Shown here: in pieces, positions 26,244 through 35,283 of the stretch
Layout of the letters: each line of letters opens with the position of its first letter
How positions within the stretch are numbered: position 1 is the stretch's first letter
Assembly (NCBI RefSeq): GCF_000147875.1
Contig: NC_014507.1
Coordinates: 1,612,001 to 1,676,000 of the forward strand
Direction: 5' to 3'
DNA from: Methanolacinia petrolearia DSM 11571
Lineage (GTDB): Archaea > Halobacteriota > Methanomicrobia > Methanomicrobiales > Methanomicrobiaceae
DNA length: 64,000 nucleotides
Made by a program: the position numbers and the translations under genes
The notes under the pieces: generated by a model
Told to the model about the DNA's origin: nothing
Databases searched by the model: none
The model's input: only the letters and a program-made list of their open reading frames with translations

Positions 26244-26699
26244 ATGAGCATAACCAACGAAAGCCTGATAGCCCCCTGTGGCATGAATTGCAGTTTGTGC
26301 GTTGCTTATCAATCACAGAAATATGACCTGAGAAAAAAGGGTTTTCAAAGGCAATATTGCACCGGCTGTCTCCCCCGGGGCAAAAACTGTCTACACATGG
26401 GCGGTAAATGCGAGCTTATGAGAGATGGGCGAGTCCGATTTTGCTTTCAGTGCGTGGATTTCCCCTGCAAGCACCTTAAAGCACTGGATAAGCGATACAG
26501 CAGCAAATACCACATGAGTATGATTGAAAATCTAAAATATATTCAGGAACATGGTATTTCAGCCTTTCTTGAGGAGCAGGAAAAGAAATGGAGATGCGAA
26601 AAGTGCGGCGGGGAAATATGCTGCCACAATGGCCTCTGCCTCGCCTGTGATTTGGAGTTTTGGCGCAAGAACAGAAAATACCGTTGGGGAGAGCAATAA
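26244..26699 (+). CDS. DUF3795 cysteine-rich protein
   Basis: A 151-residue protein with the DUF3795 N-terminus (APCGMNCSLCVAYQ) and many cysteines: CTGCLPRGKNC, FCFQCVDFPCKHL, and a zinc-ribbon-like pair CEKCGG/CCHNGLCLAC. ATG 26244 was chosen because GGGGATG lies upstream and similarity starts there; longer in-frame starts exist from 26166. These proteins probably bind zinc or an iron-sulfur cluster. No function is known. The gene stands alone after the tRNA. Confidence 0.85.
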   Translation: MSITNESLIAPCGMNCSLCVAYQSQKYDLRKKGFQRQYCTGCLPRGKNCLHMGGKCELMRDGRVRFCFQCVDFPCKHLKALDKRYSSKYHMSMIENLKYIQEHGISAFLEEQEKKWRCEKCGGEICCHNGLCLACDLEFWRKNRKYRWGEQ

Positions 26700-26988
26700 A
26701 TAAGTGACAGAATATTTATCTCTACATTGCCCGGAGCCTTTTGAGTCCGTCCAGACAGTTTTTAAATAAAAATCTTCCGCTTTTTTTCGGACACCCTGGC
26801 CATTGATACGAACAATTATAGATTTGGCTTGCAATTAATCATTGAATACAGGAATGAGAGAGAATCCGAGTGTTTAAGCAGGGAAAATAAAATCGAGTTA
26901 ATCCATATACTCCTCGCCTCCTCAACAGAATAAAGAACGGGCAAGCAGTACTTGTTCCCACTGTACGCTATCTCCTTTACCAACCCCT
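26700..26988. other. Non-coding gap between convergent genes
   Basis: About 290 bases between the DUF3795 gene and the hydrolase stop. A TTTTTAAATAAAAAT tract at about 26758-26772 could serve as a terminator. No gene is supported. Confidence 0.4.
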
Positions 26989-28368
26989 TTATCCCTTCAT
27001 CCCCATTTTCTCATCGAGCCAGTCGAACTTGGAGGCAAAAGACTGCCCGAACGCCCCGAGTTGGCAGTGCGACCCGGCACCGTACTCGTCTGAGAATATT
27101 ATGAGTTCACGTTCGCAGGTTAGGTGGTCGTAGAGTTCTTCTGCCTGCTCCGCGTCCGGGTCGAAGTGATCGGCCGCACCTGCAGTGACCAGCGTGGGGC
27201 AACTAATATTCTCGGCGATTCCGGCGAGTGAGAAATCCATCCATTTCGCCCAGAACTGTGCCGGTGTGCTGACATTGAAGACGAACATACCGTTCTCGTT
27301 CAGCCAGCGGGTTCCGGTGTCGTTATCCATGGCTTCCAGGATGGCTTCGTTGAACTCGACCGGATCCGTCTGCAACCATTCTTTCAGGTCCTCTTCCGTC
27401 ATGTTCGCAGCCTCTCCACCGCCTTCCTGCAGGTTTCGCAGGAGATTCTCTCCGACGTCGTAAGTGCCTCCGTCGGCGATCAGCGCCGTGATCCGGGGAT
27501 CATATGCGGCACCGCGGGGAGCGAGGTAGCCCCCGAGAGAAATACCCCAGAGTGCAATCCGGTCTTTGTCGACGTCGGAACGGTTCAACGCATAATCCAC
27601 AACAGGTTCGATAACATTCTCCCAGTCGGCACGGAACGGGATATGCTGAACCCGTATAACTTCTCCCTGGCCCGGCCCTTCGAATGTCAGGACGTTGTAC
27701 CCGCGTTTTATTCCTTCCATCGCGTATGGATGAAGCTCTTCCTGGCAGCCGTCAAAGCCGGTCTGGATGATTAGGAGCGGCCGTGGTGCGCCGGAATCAT
27801 CGACCATGTAAAAGTATCCCGGCAGCGTCGTATTCTCATACGGAATCTCGACAATCTCGTAAGGGACGTCGTCGAGCGCTAGTGCATCGCGAAACGCTTC
27901 CCGGCTCTTTTCCCAGGTCTCCACGATGCGGGGATCGGTGGAGTTGCCATGCAGGAAGAACTCTGCCGTGCGATAATAGGTTGCAGCCCTGTAGTATGCC
28001 TCCATTGCGGTAACATTGTGACCTGCTGCCAAGCTCTCGTCACCCGCATTTCTGATGGCGTCCGCGGTCTTCTTCCATTCACTGTACCAGCTCTCAAAGT
28101 CTCCTTCGTCGATCCGGGATGCGGTGGCAAGGCACTCCCCGATATCTGCCTCTCCCGAATACGTGGCGCCAAGTGTACGCCGGAGCTCGAAAGCAAATTC
28201 CGGGTCGGCAAATATGAGCGAAGAGGAATTAGCGGCAGATTCGTTGGCTTCAGTTATGGCATTTGAATCCTGCGATTGCTGGGCCGGGCCGGTACAGCCT
28301 GCAGAAATTGTAAAAACAATTGTTATCAGAACGGCGATCGCGATTAGATCAGCTCTCCCGGGTTTCAT
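26989..28368 (-). CDS. Secreted alpha/beta hydrolase lipoprotein
   Basis: A 459-residue protein from ATG 28368 (MKPGRADLIAIAV), giving a signal with lipobox SAGC at about residue 25; the frame is open further upstream but without similarity. A helical stretch of about 150 residues precedes an alpha/beta hydrolase domain with nucleophile elbow WGISLGGYLAPR, acid AGAADHFDPDAEQ and base GAGSHCQLGAF. The arrangement resembles FrsA/DUF1100-like and 2,6-dihydroxypseudooxynicotine-type hydrolases, with a helical cap before the core. It should be anchored outside the cell. The substrate is unknown. A broken gene lies immediately upstream on the other strand. Confidence 0.88.
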   Translation of the reverse strand: MKPGRADLIAIAVLITIVFTISAGCTGPAQQSQDSNAITEANESAANSSSLIFADPEFAFELRRTLGATYSGEADIGECLATASRIDEGDFESWYSEWKKTADAIRNAGDESLAAGHNVTAMEAYYRAATYYRTAEFFLHGNSTDPRIVETWEKSREAFRDALALDDVPYEIVEIPYENTTLPGYFYMVDDSGAPRPLLIIQTGFDGCQEELHPYAMEGIKRGYNVLTFEGPGQGEVIRVQHIPFRADWENVIEPVVDYALNRSDVDKDRIALWGISLGGYLAPRGAAYDPRITALIADGGTYDVGENLLRNLQEGGGEAANMTEEDLKEWLQTDPVEFNEAILEAMDNDTGTRWLNENGMFVFNVSTPAQFWAKWMDFSLAGIAENISCPTLVTAGAADHFDPDAEQAEELYDHLTCERELIIFSDEYGAGSHCQLGAFGQSFASKFDWLDEKMGMKG

Positions 28369-28441
28369 AGTGGACTTTGGAATGATAGAATAACAATGAT
28401 GATAAGAGTTACGAAAATTCAACAGAGAATAACTATGACCT

Positions 28442-28699
28442 CCGGTTTTCATCGGATCAACAGACATGAAGTTCGGAGAGTTGACTTCAAGAAAGGCTAA
28501 ACTGATCAGGAGAGAACCTTTCGGAGCGGTGGACATCGAGGACGATCTCTGCTCCATAATTTAGTCCCTTGAAAGTGCCGTAATTATCGCATGCAACTCG
28601 GAACCCAAATTCAACCTGGAAGAGGCGTATTTCAATCTGGATTTCATTATGCCAGGGGAGAGAAAGATCAACCTGATAATAAATCAGAAAAAACGGTGA
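28442..28699 (+). pseudogene. Broken small gene with in-frame amber codon
   Basis: From 28442 the frame reads PVFIGSTDMKFGELTSRKAK and on to DIEDDLCSII, then TAG at 28562-28564. It continues in the same frame as SLESAVIIACNSEPKFNLEE, then AYFNLDFIMPGERKINLII, ending at TGA 28697. The second part is strongly protein-like, so the TAG appears to interrupt a gene of about 77 codons from ATG 28466. No family is recognised. An untruncated homologue would show whether this is a decayed gene or a fragment. Confidence 0.5.
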
Positions 28700-29257
28700 A
28701 ATGGATGAACAATCTGAAGGTCAATTTTGGGCTGATATAAACAAACCGGACTTTAGATTTCCCTAACTTTTTTGACAAGAATTCCGTGTTTCAAGTGACC
28801 GCACCTGAATCATACCGGCAACTTTGAATTCTAAAATGCAGGCCATAACACCAGGATTTTCCATGGATCTGCCGACAGATAATTCAGGGCAGGATCATAA
28901 GAGAAAATTTTTATTAATATAGTAACACATGAATGACAATACTAAACTGTAAGAAATATAATTTCCATCTTTGAAGTTTTTAGGAAATAGATATCCAAAA
29001 ATTTACAATAAAAAGGTTATTTTAATTCTTAGATTTATATATTCAGTGTTTGATCATATTTATTGAATATTATTATTTGAATAATATTTATTTTGATCAT
29101 ATTTATATATAATCATCCATAATTATTTTTTAGCGGTTTTCAGTAACACCAGCCGCTTGTTAACTGCCCGTAAAAGCGGTAATATTTCATCTCGTATCAT
29201 TGGAGAAAATATGAAAATCGCTGCTGTTTCAACGAGAAACAAATCTTAGGTGATACT
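28700..29257. promoter_or_regulatory. Upstream region of the first MCP-CheW pair
   Basis: AT-rich leader. At 29030-29041 there is a TATA-like TTAGATTTATAT. From 29049 to 29107 two direct copies of TTTGATCATATTTAT flank an inverted repeat AATATTATT/AATAATATT. The whole block recurs before the second MCP gene at 31915-32010. A GC-containing segment (AGCGGTTTTCAGTAA) near 29134 also recurs. A possible 12-codon ORF (ATG 29211) sits just before the MCP start. The block may be a binding region for a dimeric regulator. Confidence 0.6.
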
Positions 29258-31153
29258 ATGTCCATCGAAACTATCCAGAACGTTCTTGAAAACTATGTAA
29301 ATGGAAATAAAAATGCAGAAATTGATACAAATTTACTTGATCCGGAATCGTTTCGTCTTGGTGAGATGATAAACCAGATTATCAGAGAAAAAAATGAAAG
29401 CGATGACCAGGCAAATTTCTTTTATGATACCATAATGAAGATTCCTGTCCCTATGGCCCTTATGGATCCAAGCCTCAATATCATCGATGTAAACGAAGAT
29501 CTTGTTGAAATCTCAGGCACATCAAAAGAAAGATTCTGCAAACTGGACCTCCAGAACTTCTACAGGGAGTTCAAAATCGAACTTATCGAGGGAAATGGCG
29601 TAAAAAAAGCTCTCGAAACAAAATCCAGGGTAGCGGGTATATTTTACATGACCTTTAAAGGCGATGTGAAAACAATTGAAACCCATACAATCCCGTTGCT
29701 TGACGAATACGGAAAAATCAGGAATTTCAACCTTGTATTCATTGACGTCACCGAATCTGCAAGGACAATTGATTACATCGAAGCCGGGGTCTCAAACGTG
29801 GCGCACGATCTCAACTGCATCGCAGACGGGAGGCTGGAGGAACTCAGGCTTGAAGTAGGAGAAGCTGATGAATACACCAGGGAAGTCAGGAAACAGTTCC
29901 TTGAAATGACATCCTACGTTAAACTCGTAAATGAAACATTGCACAGCCTTGTGGCCGACATCCACAAACTCGTCGATGCAGGAAATGACGGAAGACTTGA
30001 ATTCAGGGCCGAAAGCAGTGGTTACAAAGGCGCATATATCGGGCTCATTGAAGGTACCAACGATCTCCTGAAATCCGTTGCGGTACCGGTCAACGAGGCG
30101 ATGAATATCTGCAATCACTACGCGGATGCGGATTTTACAGCCAGATTCTCGGATGACATAAAGGTAAAGGGCGACTTCCTGAAATTCAAAGAATCATTGA
30201 ACAATATCGGAATCAACGTATCCGAAACCCTCAGTGCCACAAGCAGGGTTACAGGCCAGGTAGCTTCCAATTCGACTGAAGTCGTCAAAGGAACAAATGA
30301 AGTCGCAAAAGCGGCTGAAGGAGTCGCCAATACGAGCCAGAAGACCGCCGACCTCACAAAGGAGCTTAATGCAAGCATCGAAAACATCAACAGCCAGATC
30401 TCAGATTTATCCGCCTCAAACGAAGAGATCGCAAGCACCTCGCAGGAAGTATTCAATGCCGCAAACCACGTCGTCGAGATCGGAAAAGAGGCTCAGAACC
30501 TCGGCAAAGATGCAAACAAAAAGATGGAAAATGTCGAGAAGATCGCAAGCGAGAGCGTAAACGAGATCCATGAGCTGACCGAAAAGATAAAGGAAGTCAG
30601 CAATGTAGTCAAACTGATAAACGATATTACCAGCCAGATAAATCTCCTCGCACTTAATGCGGCGATCGAAGCCGCACGCGCCGGAGAGCACGGACGAGGA
30701 TTCGCGGTCGTTGCAGGTGAGGTCAAAAATCTCGCAGCGGAGGCAAGGGCCGCAACGGGTTCTATAGAGAGCGTCGTATCAGCTGTACAATCAAGCAGTG
30801 AAAAAACCGCTTCAGCGATTACATCGGCCAACCAGGAAATTGTAAACGGAGTAGATAGCGTAACAAAAGCAATCGAGGCCCTGAATACGATTATCACCAA
30901 CGCGGGGCAGGTATCTAACGACATAGGCGAAATAACAAAAGCTATAGAAGATCAGGCCAAAATATCCAATAATGTAGTCCAATCCGTAGAAGAAGGGACT
31001 GCAAAGACGAAAGAAGTCCAGAAAGAATCCGAAGAGCTTGCTGCACTTGCAGAAGAGGCCAGTGCATCGGTCGAGGAGATCGGAAGTGCGATACAGGAAG
31101 TAAATGCACTCATCAAAAACCTCGAAGAGGCTAACTCGAAATTCAAATATTAA
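29258..31153 (+). CDS. Cytoplasmic methyl-accepting chemotaxis protein, copy 1
   Basis: A 631-residue chemoreceptor without membrane helices, so it acts in the cytoplasm. Residues about 45-165 are a PAS domain ([20 protein letters not shown]), which may bind a ligand or cofactor. A HAMP-like coil spans residues about 175-330, and the signalling domain runs from about 335 to the end. The hairpin tip that contacts CheA/CheW is near residues 460-490 ([20 protein letters not shown]). A CheW gene follows after 11 bases. The pair is duplicated at 32158-34544. ATG 29258 is preceded by AGGTGAT. Confidence 0.95.
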   Translation: MSIETIQNVLENYVNGNKNAEIDTNLLDPESFRLGEMINQIIREKNESDDQANFFYDTIMKIPVPMALMDPSLNIIDVNEDLVEISGTSKERFCKLDLQNFYREFKIELIEGNGVKKALETKSRVAGIFYMTFKGDVKTIETHTIPLLDEYGKIRNFNLVFIDVTESARTIDYIEAGVSNVAHDLNCIADGRLEELRLEVGEADEYTREVRKQFLEMTSYVKLVNETLHSLVADIHKLVDAGNDGRLEFRAESSGYKGAYIGLIEGTNDLLKSVAVPVNEAMNICNHYADADFTARFSDDIKVKGDFLKFKESLNNIGINVSETLSATSRVTGQVASNSTEVVKGTNEVAKAAEGVANTSQKTADLTKELNASIENINSQISDLSASNEEIASTSQEVFNAANHVVEIGKEAQNLGKDANKKMENVEKIASESVNEIHELTEKIKEVSNVVKLINDITSQINLLALNAAIEAARAGEHGRGFAVVAGEVKNLAAEARAATGSIESVVSAVQSSSEKTASAITSANQEIVNGVDSVTKAIEALNTIITNAGQVSNDIGEITKAIEDQAKISNNVVQSVEEGTAKTKEVQKESEELAALAEEASASVEEIGSAIQEVNALIKNLEEANSKFKY

Positions 31154-31164
31154 AGGGAGATAAC

Positions 31165-31644
31165 ATGGCTGAAATGAAGGATGTTGTACAGTTTGAAATC
31201 GGCGGGGTTCAGTACGCCCTGGATATAAACATCGCACGTGAAATTGTTGAAATGATGCCGATAACACCGGTACCAAGAGCGCCCGAGCATATTGCAGGAA
31301 TCATAAATCTCAGGGGAGAGATCACCAATATACTGAATCTTAACTACCTTATGGGCCTTCCGCCGGGAAAGGAAGTAGAAAACAGAAAAATTATAGTTCT
31401 GGTTTCCGAAGCGGCAAATGGATCGAATGTCGGCCTGATCGTCGATGATGTCCAGAGTGTCCTTCAGGTATCAGAGGAGGACATAGACCAGATGGATGAA
31501 GCGATGTCCAGGGAGGCATATGTTAAAGGTATAATCAAGATTGGAAAAGAAAACAGCGAGAATAAAAATCTCGTCATATGGATTGACATTGCAAAGATAC
31601 TCTCCGATACACTCAGAGAATCTGATGTTGCAGTTGCCGTATGA
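31165..31644 (+). CDS. cheW: CheW coupling protein, copy 1
   Basis: A 159-residue CheW that bridges chemoreceptors and the CheA kinase. Motifs include VQFEIGGVQYALDINIAREI, the PRAPEHIAGIINLRGEI core and GLIVDDVQSVLQVSEED. It starts 11 bases after the MCP stop with AGGGAGAT as ribosome-binding site. The sequence is nearly identical to copy 2 at 34065-34544 apart from the last 30 residues and scattered changes. Confidence 0.95.
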   Translation: MAEMKDVVQFEIGGVQYALDINIAREIVEMMPITPVPRAPEHIAGIINLRGEITNILNLNYLMGLPPGKEVENRKIIVLVSEAANGSNVGLIVDDVQSVLQVSEEDIDQMDEAMSREAYVKGIIKIGKENSENKNLVIWIDIAKILSDTLRESDVAVAV

Positions 31645-32157
31645 TCGCCATATAACACGAGAGGACTAACCCCAATATACAGATGACATAAAATACCTGC
31701 CCTTTTTTTTGATTTCACAGCGGATTTTTGATATTCAGGAGATGAAGTCTTTTAATGCATAATAAAGAAGATAACGACGGCCAGGATGCAAATTAATAAG
31801 ATATAACTGATTAAGGGAATCATCGGGCTGACAGGAATAGATCAAATGTGAAATAATATTTCTCAAATGATACTTTTGAGAAACATAAATACCATTTTTT
31901 ACAATAAAAATGCTATTTTAATTCTTAGATTTATATAATCAATATTTGATCATATTTATTGAATATTATTATTAGAATATTATTTATTTTGATCATATTT
32001 ATATATCATTATTCATAATTATTTTTTAGCGGCTTTCAGTAAACATAGACTGCTTGTTAATTATCTCCAGTGTTTGCGATATTGACAGCTAAGGCTATGG
32101 AAAAATCATTGAAAACCCGCGGTGATCTCAACCAAAAGAAAAATTTCAGGTGATACC
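31645..32157. promoter_or_regulatory. Upstream region of the second MCP-CheW pair
   Basis: Between 31915 and 32050 the sequence repeats the upstream region of the first MCP gene: TTAATTCTTAGATTTATATA, two TTTGATCATATTTAT copies (from about 31945 and 31988) around an AATATTATTATTAGAATATT segment, then AGCGGCTTTCAGTAA. The duplication therefore included the promoter. The first 270 bases hold no recognisable feature. Confidence 0.6.
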
Positions 32158-34053
32158 ATGTCCATCGAATCAATTCAAACCGTTCTTGAAAACTATGTAA
32201 ACGGAAATAAAAATGCAAAAATCGACACAAAATTACTCGAATCAGGATCAGTTCGTCTTGGAGAGTTGATTAACAGAATTATCGAAGAAAAAAATGAGAG
32301 AAACGAATGGGCGGATTTTCTTTACGATGCACTCATGAAAGTTCCGGTCGCGATGGCTCTCATGGATAAGGACCTCAATATTAAAGACGCAAACGATGAT
32401 CTTGTTGAATTATCCGGTACTTCAAAGGAGAAATTCTGCAGAATGGATCTGCGGGACTTTTATAACGAGTTCAAACTCGAACTCATTGAAGGAAAAAGTG
32501 CAAAAGACGCCGTCGAACTTAAATCCAGGGTCTCCGGGAAATTTCATATGACTTTTAAAGGGGATGTGAAAACAATAGATGTTCTAAGTATCCCTTTATT
32601 TGACAAAAACGGAAAGATCAAAAATATCAACGTCGTCCTCATTGACACCACCGAATCGGCAAAGATGATAGACTACATTAAAGACGAAGTATCAAACGTC
32701 GCCCACGACCTCAACTGCATCGCCGAAGGAAAGCCTGAAGAGATCAGGCTTGAAGTAGGAGACGGCGACGCATACATGAGAGAAGTAAGGGAACAGTTCC
32801 TTGAAATAAACTCCTCTGTCAAGCTTGTCAATGAAACGCTTCTTACAATAGTTACCGATATCCAGAAACTTGTTGAAGCGGGAAATGACGGAAGACTTGA
32901 ATTCAGGGTCGACAGCAACAGGTACAATGGTGCATACATCGAACTGATGGAAGGCACGAACGATCTCCTGAAATCCGTTGCAGTTCCGGTCAACGAGGCG
33001 ATGAATATATGCAATAATTATGCAAAAGCAGATTTTACAGCCAGATTCTCGGATGAAATAAAAGTGAAGGGCGACTTTCTTAAATTCAAAGAGGCACTGA
33101 ACAATATCGGAATCAACGTCTCAGAGAGCCTCAGTGCCACAAGCAGGGTCACGGATCAGGTAGCCGTTAATTCAGGAGAAGTCGCAAAAGGAACCGACGA
33201 GGTTGCAAAAGCTGCCGAAGGTGTTGCAAATACAAGCCAGAAGACCGCCGACCTTACAAAAGAGCTTCATGCAAGCATCGAAAACATCAACAGCCAGATT
33301 GCAGGCTTATCGGCCTCAAACGAAGAGATCGCAAGCACCTCGCAGGAAGTATTCAATGCCGCAAACCATGTCGTTGCGATAGGAAAAGAGGCACAGGACT
33401 TAGGTAAGGATGCCAACAAAAAGATGGAAAACGTCGAAAAGATCGCAAGCCAGAGTGTCAGTGAAATTCACGACCTTACCGAAAAGATAAAGGAAGTCAG
33501 CAATGTAGTCAAACTGATAAACGATATTACCAGCCAGATCAATCTCTTAGCCCTCAATGCGGCAATCGAAGCCGCACGCGCCGGGGAGCACGGCCGGGGA
33601 TTCGCGGTCGTTGCCGGAGAAGTCAAAAATCTCGCGGCGGAAGCCAGGACTGCAACGGATTCGATCGAAAGCGTAGTATCCGCCGTCCAGTCGGGAAGTG
33701 AAAAAACCGCTTCCGCGATTACGTCGGCCAACCAGGAGATCCTGAACGGCGTCGAAAGCGTAACAAAGACGATCGAGGCCCTGAACACAATTATCACCAA
33801 CGCAGGGCAGGTATCCAACGACATTGGTGAAATAACGAAAGCCATAGAAGATCAGGCCAAAATATCCAATAACATAGTCCATTCCGTAGAAGAAGGGACT
33901 GCAAAGACAAAAGAAGTCCAAAAAGAATCCGAAGAGCTTGCTGCGTTGGCAGAAGAGGCCAGCGCATCGGTCGAGGAGATCGGAAGTGCAATACAGGAAG
34001 TAAATGCACTCATCAAAAACCTCGAAGATGCTAATTCGAAATTCAAATATTAA
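32158..34053 (+). CDS. Cytoplasmic methyl-accepting chemotaxis protein, copy 2
   Basis: A 631-residue paralogue of the receptor at 29258-31153 with the same layout: PAS at about 45-165, HAMP-like coil, signalling domain with tip [23 protein letters not shown] 32158 was chosen because AGGTGATACC precedes it and it aligns with copy 1. The signalling domain is almost unchanged between copies; most differences lie in the PAS and coil, which suggests different input with the same output. A CheW gene follows after 11 bases. Confidence 0.95.
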   Translation: MSIESIQTVLENYVNGNKNAKIDTKLLESGSVRLGELINRIIEEKNERNEWADFLYDALMKVPVAMALMDKDLNIKDANDDLVELSGTSKEKFCRMDLRDFYNEFKLELIEGKSAKDAVELKSRVSGKFHMTFKGDVKTIDVLSIPLFDKNGKIKNINVVLIDTTESAKMIDYIKDEVSNVAHDLNCIAEGKPEEIRLEVGDGDAYMREVREQFLEINSSVKLVNETLLTIVTDIQKLVEAGNDGRLEFRVDSNRYNGAYIELMEGTNDLLKSVAVPVNEAMNICNNYAKADFTARFSDEIKVKGDFLKFKEALNNIGINVSESLSATSRVTDQVAVNSGEVAKGTDEVAKAAEGVANTSQKTADLTKELHASIENINSQIAGLSASNEEIASTSQEVFNAANHVVAIGKEAQDLGKDANKKMENVEKIASQSVSEIHDLTEKIKEVSNVVKLINDITSQINLLALNAAIEAARAGEHGRGFAVVAGEVKNLAAEARTATDSIESVVSAVQSGSEKTASAITSANQEILNGVESVTKTIEALNTIITNAGQVSNDIGEITKAIEDQAKISNNIVHSVEEGTAKTKEVQKESEELAALAEEASASVEEIGSAIQEVNALIKNLEDANSKFKY

Positions 34054-34064
34054 AGAGAGATACT

Positions 34065-34544
34065 ATGGCCGAAATGAAGGATATCGTGCAGTTTGAAATC
34101 GGCGGAGTCCAGTACGCCCTGGACATCAACATCGCACGCGAAATAGTTGAAATGATGCCGATAACCCCGGTACCGAGAGCGCCCGAGCATATTGCAGGAA
34201 TAATAAATCTCAGGGGAGAGATTACCAATATCCTGAATCTTAACTATCTTATGGGCCTTCCGGCGGGAGAGGAAGTGGAGAACAGAAAAATAATCGTTCT
34301 TGTCCCTGAAGCGGCAGACGGCTCCAATGTCGGCCTGATCGTCGACGACGTCCAGAGCGTCCTCCAGGTATCGGAAGAGGACATAGACCAGATGGACGAA
34401 GCGATGTCCAGGGAGGCATATGTTAAAGGTATAATCAAGATAGGAAAAGACAGCAGTGAAAATAAAGACCTGATAATCTGGATCGACATTGCAAAGATAC
34501 TCGCCGACACACTCAAAGAACCGGATGGTGCAGTTGCAGTATGA
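34065..34544 (+). CDS. cheW: CheW coupling protein, copy 2
   Basis: A 159-residue CheW, near-identical to copy 1 (same core PRAPEHIAGIINLRGEI and GLIVDDVQSVLQVSEED). It starts 11 bases after MCP copy 2 with AGAGAGAT upstream. Silent changes between the copies outnumber amino-acid changes, so both copies appear to be under purifying selection. Confidence 0.95.
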   Translation: MAEMKDIVQFEIGGVQYALDINIAREIVEMMPITPVPRAPEHIAGIINLRGEITNILNLNYLMGLPAGEEVENRKIIVLVPEAADGSNVGLIVDDVQSVLQVSEEDIDQMDEAMSREAYVKGIIKIGKDSSENKDLIIWIDIAKILADTLKEPDGAVAV

Positions 34545-34800
34545 TCATCTCATATAAATAATAAATAAAATTCAATGGGGTTTCAAACGAAATAAAAGGG
34601 AATAATAATGCCATTTTTGATTCTGCGGGGGATCAAAAATATCCTTACGGGAGAAAGGAGCAAAAGACCTGAAAGAATAAAATATCTGAAGGGAATGAAT
34701 GCATTCCTGATAATAAAAGCCCTTTTTATAATATTTTCCAATACGGTTCCACACTTCCGCCTCCAGGTTCGTCCCCGGTACCGGATGTATAAACTTCAAT

Positions 34801-35160
34801 CTACTTTCCGGACCTGAGCCACTCCCACGCCTCGTCAATTCTGTCTTCTTTGAAGAATTTCATGTAGATGTGCGAGATAAAGGCATAGGATTTGAAAAGC
34901 CAGCTCATAAACTCGTCCCATTTTTCATCAAAGACAACCGCAGTCTCGTTTACAGCCGCGATTTTAGGCCAGTTGATGAAATCGTCCCATGCTGCATGGG
35001 CGGTCCGGCCTTCAAAATTCTCCGTCTTAAACATTATGTTGATCCTTTCATGCTCTTCCAGGGCCTTTTCCAGGACAGGAATAAGTGTCTTCCTGTAATC
35101 TTCATCCGTCAGTTTTCCCCGGATCAAAAACCCCGTATTCTTCCCGGAACTCTCAGGCAT
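34801..35160 (-). CDS. SpoIIAA/STAS-like protein
   Basis: A 119-residue protein of the SpoIIAA-like (STAS-fold) group: GFLIRGKLTDEDYRKTLIPVL, a middle strand RINIMFKTENFEG, and the C-terminal AVVFDEKWDEFMSWLFKSYA...VRFF-type ending (here IYMKFFKEDRIDEAWEWL). Bacterial relatives bind lipophilic ligands; the role in archaea is unknown. It is divergent from the HTH-PAS gene and separated from it by about 120 bases. Confidence 0.82.
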   Translation of the reverse strand: MPESSGKNTGFLIRGKLTDEDYRKTLIPVLEKALEEHERINIMFKTENFEGRTAHAAWDDFINWPKIAAVNETAVVFDEKWDEFMSWLFKSYAFISHIYMKFFKEDRIDEAWEWLRSGK

Positions 35161-35283
35161 TATAGTTATAATAATCCGCGATTAATGCAGGCGGAATCTA
35201 TTATACATTGGAAGAACCGGAAAGATTCACGATATGAAGACATTAGCGGTAACTTAACATCAGGTGCTGCATACTACTTACAT

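Noticed and set aside
25972-26316. 114-codon minus-strand frame upstream of and overlapping the DUF3795 gene
   Set aside because: No motif, Ser/Leu-rich composition and it overlaps a recognisable gene on the other strand.
28562-28564. Pyrrolysine at the amber codon
   Set aside because: No pyl genes or methylamine methyltransferase genes are in the window, and the interrupted gene has no known link to pyrrolysine.
34572-34838. Short frames in the gap after the second cheW (34572-34838 minus, 34608-34817 plus)
   Set aside because: Neither has a recognisable motif, and they overlap each other and the SpoIIAA-like gene. The plus frame has a weak ribosome-binding site but unusual composition.
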